Shown piece after piece: positions 7,571 to 11,981 of a stretch of 11,981 nucleotides of DNA; position 1 is the stretch's first letter; the number at the start of each line of letters is the position of its first letter. The translations under genes and the position numbers were made by a program. The stretch is from the NCBI GenBank assembly GCA_013817555.1, contig JACDCN010000036.1, positions 1-11,981 on the forward strand, given 5' to 3'. This DNA is from Actinomycetota bacterium (GTDB taxonomy: Bacteria > Actinomycetota > Thermoleophilia > Gaiellales > Gaiellaceae). The notes below the pieces were generated by a model. That model ran no database searches, was not told where the DNA came from, and saw only the letters and a program-made list of their open reading frames with translations.

Positions 7571-7585
7571 CGGATCTAGCGACCG
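7561..7585 (+). terminator. Perfect 10-bp hairpin at the end of the GH3 gene, terminator candidate
   Basis: CGGTCGCTAG (7561-7570) and CTAGCGACCG (7576-7585) are exact reverse complements around a 5-nt loop CGGAT. The left arm contains the GH3 stop codon TAG (7568-7570). It lies at the end of the rpe-to-GH3 run, where a transcript end would be expected. No T-run follows, so it is not a classical intrinsic terminator; it may be a U-less terminator or an mRNA 3'-end stabiliser. Confidence 0.55.
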
Positions 7586-7634
7586 TCGCCGTCCCACGAT
7601 CGCGCCTCTTACTCGATGCGCCAGACCTCCTGAG

Positions 7635-7661
7635 ACCCGCTCGAGGTCGTCGTGAGCGGGT
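7635..7661. repeat. 8-bp inverted repeat in the GH3-ftsH intergenic region
   Basis: ACCCGCTC (7635-7642) and GAGCGGGT (7654-7661) form a perfect 8-bp inverted repeat with an 11-nt spacer. It lies in the 172-nt gap between GH3 and the FtsH-like gene. It could be a second terminator hairpin or an operator-like element upstream of ftsH. The rest of the gap holds no gene, and I see no convincing -35/-10 pair in it. Confidence 0.4.
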
Positions 7662-7742
7662 GACGGAAGCGGCGCTCGCCATGCCAGACGCTAAAGGATC
7701 GCTCGCTACAGATGAGCACATGCGCTGCCGATACCGGGTGAG

Positions 7743-9233
7743 GTGGACCTCGAGAACACCCTGCTTACGTGGCTTCCGATCATCTTCTTCGGGGTCGTCA
7801 TCGTCCTCTTGCTGTGGACGATCCGCTTCATGCCGCGCGCGAAGCCGGCGCCTGTGGTCAAGGGCTCGCAGGTCGAGGTGTCCTGGAGCGACGTGGCGGG
7901 TCTCGACGAGGCGAAGAAGGAGCTTCAGGAGGTCGTCGAGTTCCTGCGTGACCGCAAGCGCTTCGAGCGGCTCGGCGCACGCGTGCCTCGCGGAATCCTG
8001 CTTCACGGCCCGCCGGGAACAGGCAAGACGCTGCTCGCCAAGGCCGTGGCGAGCGCGTCCGGCGCGAACTTCTACTCCCAGAGCGCCTCGTCGTTCGTCG
8101 AGATGTTCGCCGGCCTCGGCGCAGCCCGGATCCGCAAGCTCTTCGAGGAGGCGCGCAAGAACGCGCCTGCGATCATCTTCATCGACGAGCTCGACGCAGT
8201 GGGCACGGCTCGCTCGGGCGGCTCCATTCACCGGGAGCACGACCAGACGTTGAACCAGCTGCTGGTCGAGCTCGATGGCTTCAACACGCGGGACGAAGTC
8301 GTGGTCATGGCCGCTTCGAACCGGCTGCAGGATCTCGACGCCGCGCTCCTCCGCCCCGGCCGGTTCGACCGTCAGGTGCTCGTCTCGCCTCCCGACGTCG
8401 CGGGGCGCGAGTCGATCCTCGCCGTGCACACACGCGACAAGCCGCTCGCCGCGGACGTCGACCTCTCGCACATCGCCAAGCAAACGTCCGGACTGACGGG
8501 CGCCGATCTCGCAAACCTGTGCAACGAGGCGGCGATCTTCGCCGGGCGCAACGGCGCCCAGTACGTGCGCCAGACGGACTTCGACGCGGCCTCGGAGCGG
8601 ATCGTGGCCGGGCTTCAGACGCGGCGCGTCGTCTCAGAGAAAGAGAAGCGGATCCTCGCCTACCACGAGGCAGGGCACGCGGTCATGTCACACCTCGTGG
8701 GCGAGCTCTTCCCTGCTCAGAAGGCGACGATCGTCTCGCGCGGGGAGGCGCTCGGGTACACGCTGAACGTGCCCGCCGAGGACCGGTATCTGCATACCCG
8801 CGAGGAGTTCGTCGATCTGATGATGGTGTTCCTCGCCGGCCGAGCCGCCGAGCAGGTCGTGTTCGGGCGCATTACCAACGGGGCCGCGAACGACCTCGAG
8901 CGTGTTACCCACATCGCCCGCTCGATGGTGTTCGAATACGGGATGTCGGAGATCGCTCCCTCGCGGACGATGCGGGCCGACAACTACGCGCTTTCGGAGG
9001 AGACGAAGCGGTTGCGCGACTCCGAGCAGGCGAGGCTCACGGATCAGGCGTACGACGAGGCGCAGCGGCTCCTACTCAAGCATCGCACTCCGCTCGATCG
9101 CGTCGCCGACGCCCTCCTCGAGAAGGAAACCCTCGACCGCGCCGAGCTCGAGGCGCTGCTCTCGGAGGTCAAGGCGGAGTCTCGCTCCTCGGAGACGGTC
9201 GGCACCGTGCGCATCTTGCCCATGCGCGACTAG
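7743..9233 (+). CDS. ftsH: Compact FtsH-type ATP-dependent zinc metalloprotease
   Basis: A membrane-tethered AAA+ protease that would unfold and degrade membrane and cytosolic proteins. One hydrophobic segment (about 7-27) is followed by a basic stretch and the ATPase starting at VSWSDVAGLDEAK. The ATPase has Walker A GPPGTGKT (89-96), Walker B IIFIDELD (144-151), pore loop MFAGLG (121-126) and second region of homology NRLQDLDAALLRPGRFDR (193-210) with arginine fingers. The protease has HEAGH (308-312), and Asp384 in NDLERVT fits the third zinc ligand. At 496 residues it is well below the usual 610-680: it lacks the second N-terminal helix and periplasmic domain. The pore Phe-Val-Gly of typical FtsH is Phe-Ala-Gly. 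GTG 7743 is the only ATG/GTG/TTG start after an in-frame TGA at 7713 that includes the membrane helix; GGGTGAG lies directly before it. Probably a paralogue of a full-length FtsH elsewhere. Confidence 0.9.
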   Translation: MDLENTLLTWLPIIFFGVVIVLLLWTIRFMPRAKPAPVVKGSQVEVSWSDVAGLDEAKKELQEVVEFLRDRKRFERLGARVPRGILLHGPPGTGKTLLAKAVASASGANFYSQSASSFVEMFAGLGAARIRKLFEEARKNAPAIIFIDELDAVGTARSGGSIHREHDQTLNQLLVELDGFNTRDEVVVMAASNRLQDLDAALLRPGRFDRQVLVSPPDVAGRESILAVHTRDKPLAADVDLSHIAKQTSGLTGADLANLCNEAAIFAGRNGAQYVRQTDFDAASERIVAGLQTRRVVSEKEKRILAYHEAGHAVMSHLVGELFPAQKATIVSRGEALGYTLNVPAEDRYLHTREEFVDLMMVFLAGRAAEQVVFGRITNGAANDLERVTHIARSMVFEYGMSEIAPSRTMRADNYALSEETKRLRDSEQARLTDQAYDEAQRLLLKHRTPLDRVADALLEKETLDRAELEALLSEVKAESRSSETVGTVRILPMRD

Positions 9234-9242
9234 AAGGTGTGG

Positions 9243-9262
9243 GGGCGAGGCATGCCTCGCCC
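9243..9262. terminator. Perfect 20-bp palindrome after ftsH, possible terminator or operator
   Basis: GGGCGAGGCATGCCTCGCCC is identical to its own reverse complement over all 20 bases. As RNA it gives an 8-bp GC-rich stem with a CATG tetraloop, 9 nt after the ftsH-like stop codon. No T-run follows. Either a bidirectional terminator-like hairpin or a protein-binding palindrome upstream of the epimerase gene is possible; the sequence does not decide. Confidence 0.5.
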
Positions 9263-9323
9263 TCGAACGCTGGCCAACCGGGCCGGGCATGGCCGGCCGC
9301 TACTCGGAGGTACGATCGGCCGC

Positions 9324-9728
9324 GTGCGCGTCCGCGGCATCCATCATCTCGGGGTCGCGGTCGCCGACCTCGACGAGGCGGTCGAGACCTGGGAACGGCT
9401 TTTCGGCGCGCGCGTCGAGCACCGCGATTCGTTGGAGACCCAGGGCGTCGACGCCGTCTCGCTTCTCGTGGGCGACAGCCGCATCGAGCTCCTCGCGGCG
9501 ACCGGTGAGGACACCCCGGTCGGTCGGTTTCTCGCGAGGCGCGGACCAGGCATGCATCACGTCGCGCTCGCGACCGACGACATCAACGGAGCACTCCGTG
9601 ATCTCGACGCCGCGGGAGCGCAACTTATCGACCAGATACCGCGGCGAGGCCTCTACGGGCTCGAAGTCGCGTTCGTCCATCCCGACGCCGTGCACGGCGT
9701 CCTCACGGAGGTGGTTTCCACTGACTAG
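9324..9728 (+). CDS. mce: Methylmalonyl-CoA epimerase-like protein (VOC/glyoxalase superfamily)
   Basis: The predicted role is interconversion of (2R)- and (2S)-methylmalonyl-CoA in propionyl-CoA metabolism, with a divalent metal. The 134-residue length and order match the family: IHHLGVAVADLDEA (His8), ETQGV (Gln40), VGDSRIELL, RRGPGMHHVAL (78-79), LIDQIPRRG and HPDAVHGVLTEVV (Glu129). The His, Gln, His and Glu fit the four metal ligands of characterised epimerases. I chose GTG 9324 because the domain begins immediately after it, although CGGAGGT (9305-9311) is 12-13 nt upstream, rather far. An earlier in-frame GTG at 9237 would add 29 residues with no family resemblance and read through the palindrome. 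No mutase subunits are in the window, so assignment rests on sequence; another VOC-fold function is possible. The next small gene overlaps its end by 8 nt. Confidence 0.86.
   Translation: MRVRGIHHLGVAVADLDEAVETWERLFGARVEHRDSLETQGVDAVSLLVGDSRIELLAATGEDTPVGRFLARRGPGMHHVALATDDINGALRDLDAAGAQLIDQIPRRGLYGLEVAFVHPDAVHGVLTEVVSTD
9707..9711 (+). promoter_or_regulatory. Shine-Dalgarno GGAGG that points to a CTG start at 9721
   Basis: GGAGG lies inside the end of the epimerase gene, 9 nt before CTG 9721. No ATG, GTG or TTG in the small gene's frame lies at a usable distance. The motif can also pair weakly with CCTC at 9701-9704 across a 3-nt loop. Confidence 0.6.
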
Positions 9729-9951
9729 CGAGAGCGAGTTCGCGCGTGTCGAGATCGGGCTCGACGGCGGCCAGATCTTGAGCATGCTGGTGACGTCGAG
9801 GAGCGCGGATGCCCTCGAGCAGGCGCTGAACGCGGGTGCGGCGGGTGCGCTCACCCTGGAGGCGCAGGATGGAAACGTTCTGCTCGCACTCCCCCGCGTG
9901 CTGTATGCGAAGCGCTTTGCGCGCGAGTCGCGCGTCGGCTTCGGAGAGTAG
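9721..9951 (+). CDS. Small conserved-looking protein, probable CTG start, DUF3107-like tail
   Basis: I do not recognise this 76-residue product with certainty. It reads TSESEFARVEIGLDGGQILS, then an Ala-rich helical part (ADALEQALNAGAAG), then LTLEAQDGNVLLALPRVLY, and ends AKRFARESRVGFGE. The beta-helix-beta pattern and the RVGFG ending resemble small actinobacterial DUF3107-type proteins; this is a weak analogy. No ATG/GTG/TTG precedes the VEIGLDGG core at a plausible distance. CTG 9721 lies 9 nt after GGAGG and overlaps the epimerase stop as CTGACTAG, the same 8-nt geometry as rpe/pgi (GTGACTGA). Later TTG 9778 or ATG 9784 would remove the first strand and have no ribosome-binding site. It is cytosolic by appearance: no signal or membrane segment. 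Codon use is like its neighbours. Confidence 0.6.
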   Translation: MTSESEFARVEIGLDGGQILSMLVTSRSADALEQALNAGAAGALTLEAQDGNVLLALPRVLYAKRFARESRVGFGE

Positions 9952-9988
9952 GGTGGGTGCCCCCTCCCGGAAGGCCCTCCGTGTCCCC

Positions 9989-10011
9989 GCCGGCTGCAAG
10001 CTGCGGCTGGC
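9989..10011 (+). repeat. 10-bp hairpin in the ychF leader
   Basis: GCCGGCTGCA (9989-9998) pairs with TGCGGCTGGC (10002-10011) across the triloop AGC, with two G-U wobbles as RNA. It is one of several inverted repeats in the 171-nt gap before ychF. The right side is pyrimidine-rich (CTTCGTCCTC) but has no T-run. It could terminate the ftsH-epimerase transcript or belong to a structured leader. Confidence 0.45.
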
Positions 10012-10026
10012 TTCGTCCTCAGTCGT

Positions 10027-10048
10027 GTCCATATCAGCTGACATGGAC
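10027..10048. repeat. Imperfect 22-bp palindrome in the ychF leader
   Basis: GTCCAT (10027-10032) and ATGGAC (10043-10048) flank the 8-bp palindrome TCAGCTGA, with a single A/C mismatch pair at 10033/10042. Symmetry at DNA level fits an operator; at RNA level it is a hairpin. Its right arm shares GGAC (10045-10048) with a second hairpin, GGACGC/GCGTCC (10045-10050 with 10056-10061), so the two cannot form together. Confidence 0.45.
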
Positions 10049-10099
10049 GCTCCCTGCGTCCTTGCCAGTCTTGCTTTTCACTCGGCGGGAACACGGCAA

Positions 10100-10114
10100 C
10101 CTCCCCTGAGGAGG
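10100..10114 (+). promoter_or_regulatory. Hairpin masking the ychF ribosome-binding site
   Basis: CCTCC (10100-10104) is perfectly complementary to GGAGG (10110-10114) across the loop CCTGA. GGAGG is the obvious Shine-Dalgarno sequence, ending 8 nt before CTG 10123. Base pairing would hide the ribosome-binding site. TTGCC (10062-10066) and GGCAA (10095-10099) can form a helix that abuts this one without a gap. Confidence 0.55.
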
Positions 10115-10122
10115 CACTAGCT

Positions 10123-11061
10123 CTGCCCCTGCAGGTCGGGATCGTCGGCCTGCCCAATGCCGGCAAGACGACGCTCTTCAATGTATTGACGAGCGCGGGA
10201 GCCGAGGTGACCGCTTACGCGTCGGTGGCCGAGAAGTCGAATGTCGGCATGGCCCTCATTCCCGACGATCGCGTCGGTCGGCTGGCGCAGGTCATCGGGT
10301 CACGGAAGGTGACACCCGCGGCGATCCGCGTGGTCGACGTGCCTGCGACCAAGGTCGACGTTCCCGGTGGTCTACGGCAGGCGGACGCGCTCCTGGCCGT
10401 GGTCGACGCTTTCTCGGAGGGCGCCGATCCTGCCAGCGATCTCGAGACCTTGAAGCTCGAGATGATCGTTGCCGACCGCGACCACGTCGAGCGGCGCCTG
10501 GAGAAGGTGCGTAAGGACGCGAAGTCGGGAGACTTGGCGCCGAGACAGGAGGCAGTGCTGTTGGAGACGATGTTGGCACACCTCGAAGGAGGAGCATCGC
10601 TGTCGTCGTGGGACGGGGAGCTTCCGCGTGAGCTCGAGCCTTTGACGACGAAGCCGCTGATCTTGGTGGAGAACGGCCCCACGGGGATCGACTGCAAGCT
10701 CGAGATGGAGCTCGCCGAGCTTTCCCCCGAGGAGGCAGCCGAGTTTCGTTCAGGACCGTCCGCGCTCGACGAGGTCGTGCGGCAGCTGAAGGAGGCGCTC
10801 GGACTGATCGTCGTCTACACCGTCGGCGACACGGAGGCGCGCGCCTGGACGTTGCGCTACGGCGAGACGGCGCTGGATGCCGCGGAGGGCATCCATTCCG
10901 ACATCGCGCGTGGGTTCATCCGCTGCGAGGTGATCCGCTGGGACGACCTGTTGGAATGTGGATCGCACGCCGAGGCCGCGCGTCGCGGGCTGCAACGGCT
11001 AGAGGGAAAGAGCTACGTCGTCGAGGACGGCGACGTTGTGAACGTGCGCTTCAACGTGTGA
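10123..11061 (+). CDS. ychF: Divergent, shortened YchF-type ATPase (Obg family with TGS domain), probable CTG start
   Basis: YchF is a ribosome-associated P-loop NTPase that prefers ATP in characterised members. This product (312 residues; usual ~363) has the P-loop GLPNAGKTT (9-17), the PDDR region, a helical domain with ADRDHVERRLEKVRKDAKSG, and a well-conserved C-terminal TGS domain (about 226-312): RAWTLRYGETA, IHSDIARGFIRCEV, YVVEDGDVVNVRFNV. The G3 DxxG is replaced by DVPA (72-75), and the following switch II segment (KGASKGEGLG in relatives) is missing. The NxxE nucleotide-specificity motif is NGPT (184-187), with about 25 residues deleted after it. From the in-frame TGA at 10039, no ATG/GTG/TTG occurs before the P-loop; TTG 10186 would delete the P-loop. 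CTG 10123, 8 nt after GGAGG, is therefore the best start. CTG 10129 is the alternative. It overlaps the convergent gene by 11 nt. Confidence 0.9.
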   Translation: MPLQVGIVGLPNAGKTTLFNVLTSAGAEVTAYASVAEKSNVGMALIPDDRVGRLAQVIGSRKVTPAAIRVVDVPATKVDVPGGLRQADALLAVVDAFSEGADPASDLETLKLEMIVADRDHVERRLEKVRKDAKSGDLAPRQEAVLLETMLAHLEGGASLSSWDGELPRELEPLTTKPLILVENGPTGIDCKLEMELAELSPEEAAEFRSGPSALDEVVRQLKEALGLIVVYTVGDTEARAWTLRYGETALDAAEGIHSDIARGFIRCEVIRWDDLLECGSHAEAARRGLQRLEGKSYVVEDGDVVNVRFNV

Positions 11062-11981
11062 CGTGGGTGACTGTCACCTGCTCGTCATCCGCCGCCGGCC
11101 CTTCAAGCCGGCTCGCAGCGAGCGTTCCGAACCAGAGCGCAGCAAGTAGTACGAGCGCTGCTCCGAGCGCCCGCAGCAGGTCGTCGTCACCGAGGACAGC
11201 GCCCGGAATGCTTTCGGGACCTGCGCTCGAGACGACGTCCGTGTCATTCGCGCTCACGACCAGCCAGGCGGAGATGAGACCGGCGATCACCGTGACCACG
11301 ACTGCACCGAGATAGAGCGACCGCGAGATCCCGCGGGCGGTACCAACCGCGACGGTGAGTCCGAGGGCGATCAGCGCGTAGAAGCTCCACACGAACGCGA
11401 CGCCGGCGATCTTCGCGTAGGCCTCGTTGTCGATGTCCAGCCAGATGGCCAGGACGAGCATGTCCATGGCCAGGCCGGCGGCGGCGATGCTCACGAGGGC
11501 GACGATCTCCGCCTGTCGACGCCTGAGGGACGCAAGCGCGACGGCAAGCGTGGCGCCTGTGAGAAAGATGAAGAACGCGATTCCGAGACCCGTGCCGAGT
11601 GCGGCGGCCACGCCGTCGGCGGCGATCACCGCGATGAAGCCGACTACAGCCGCGAAGCCGAGCGTGGCCAGCATGATCAGCGCGCCGAGCTCGAGTCGCG
11701 ACCTTGCCGGCATGTGCGCCGCGTCGTCCATCGGTCCGGAGTTCTCGAGTGCAACCACGCCGCCGGCTCTGCGAGAGATGCTCAACTGCTCCCCGAGCAC
11801 GAGTCGGGCCAGCACCACGGTCACGACCGGATAGAGAGCGCTGAGCACCGCGAGGATCCCGACGGCGCCCTTCGTGGTGGCGTAGGCGACGAGCACATTC
11901 GCGCCGGTGTCGAAGACGCCGATGGCAACGAGCGCGGGCAGGAGCCCGCGCGGCGGGCGCAGTGACGTTCGCGTGACGAAA
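11051..11981 (-). CDS. EamA/DMT transporter C-terminal part fused in frame to a six-helix membrane module (5' end outside window)
   Basis: The minus-strand frame is open to the window edge. Its first visible part resembles the second EamA domain of drug/metabolite-type transporters: VAIGVFDTGANVLVAYATTK, LAVLSALYPVVTVVLARLVL, GEQLS. EamA domains then end in a hydrophobic helix, but here the sequence stops after GGVVAL and turns polar (ENSGPMDDAAHMPARSR). The remaining ~230 residues hold about six hydrophobic helices (starting near LGALIMLATLG, LGIAFFIFLTGAT, IVALVSIAAAGLAMD, VAFVWSFYALIALG, LYLGAVVVTVIAG, LGAALVLLAALWFG) and an acidic segment between helices 5 and 6; I do not recognise this part. 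It may be a separate gene starting at ATG 11731 or 11713, but neither has a good ribosome-binding site and no stop separates the two parts. The stop lies inside the end of ychF. Confidence 0.72.
   Translation of the reverse strand, partial: FVTRTSLRPPRGLLPALVAIGVFDTGANVLVAYATTKGAVGILAVLSALYPVVTVVLARLVLGEQLSISRRAGGVVALENSGPMDDAAHMPARSRLELGALIMLATLGFAAVVGFIAVIAADGVAAALGTGLGIAFFIFLTGATLAVALASLRRRQAEIVALVSIAAAGLAMDMLVLAIWLDIDNEAYAKIAGVAFVWSFYALIALGLTVAVGTARGISRSLYLGAVVVTVIAGLISAWLVVSANDTDVVSSAGPESIPGAVLGDDDLLRALGAALVLLAALWFGTLAASRLEGPAADDEQVTVTHVTR

Noticed and set aside
6605..7597. 330-residue minus-strand open frame opposite the GH3 gene
   Set aside because: Long, but compositionally a mirror of the GH3 codons with no domain features.
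9237..9323. N-terminal extension of the epimerase from GTG 9237
   Set aside because: The extra residues have no family resemblance and the segment contains a perfect palindrome, so it is more likely non-coding.
8519..9508. Plus-strand open frame spanning the end of ftsH and the epimerase
   Set aside because: Crosses two real genes in another frame; Arg-rich without motifs.
10045..10080. Intrinsic terminator made of hairpin 10045-10061 and TTTT at 10074-10077
   Set aside because: The T stretch is short and begins 12 nt after the stem, too far for a standard terminator.
10062..10090. Promoter with -35 TTGCCA at 10062
   Set aside because: At a 17-nt spacing the -10 position reads GCGGGA, which does not fit TAnnnT.
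10186..11061. TTG 10186 as the start of ychF
   Set aside because: It would remove the P-loop GLPNAGKTT, which is encoded in the same frame immediately upstream; CTG 10123 with a good Shine-Dalgarno sequence fits far better.

Overview
This is GC-rich, gene-dense bacterial DNA, mostly housekeeping genes on the plus strand. High GC, frequent GTG starts, stop-start overlaps and the gene content suggest an actinobacterium, perhaps a deep-branching Thermoleophilia/Gaiella-like lineage. That placement is an inference from general impression, not from a marker gene. I see no rRNA, tRNA, CRISPR array, insertion sequence or phage gene, and no gene-free stretch over 300 bases.

Region 1 (1-1376) holds the C-terminal part of glucose-6-phosphate dehydrogenase (zwf), facing ribose-5-phosphate isomerase A (rpiA, minus strand). 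Their stop codons share one CTAG. Region 2 (1392-7570) starts divergently from rpiA, only 15 bases away. It is a tightly packed run: rpe, pgi, pabB, pabC, a DUF1385 membrane protein and a membrane-anchored GH3 (NagZ-like) hydrolase. Junctions overlap by 8, 8, 4 and 22 nt or have a 2-nt gap, so this is probably one operon. It ends in a perfect 10-bp hairpin containing the GH3 stop. The sugar-phosphate genes (zwf, rpiA, rpe, pgi) connect the oxidative and non-oxidative pentose phosphate pathway to glycolysis. pabB and pabC supply p-aminobenzoate for folate.

Region 3 (7743-9951) holds a compact FtsH-type AAA+ zinc protease with one membrane helix and no periplasmic domain. A perfect 20-bp palindrome follows, then a methylmalonyl-CoA epimerase-like protein, then a small 76-residue protein that appears to start with CTG, overlapping the epimerase by 8 nt.

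Region 4 (9952-11061) is a 171-nt leader rich in inverted repeats, followed by a divergent, shortened YchF-type ATPase. The ychF reading frame has no ATG, GTG or TTG before its P-loop. Its best start is CTG at 10123, 8 nt after a GGAGG that can pair with CCTCC just upstream. Region 5 (11051 to the window end, minus strand) is a membrane protein that looks like the end of an EamA/DMT transporter fused in frame to an unrecognised six-helix module. It converges on ychF with an 11-nt overlap.

The most interesting points are the two apparent CTG starts, the foldable leader with a masked ribosome-binding site, the YchF that has lost its G3, switch II and NxxE elements, the compact FtsH and the EamA fusion. 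I see no complete new multi-gene system.
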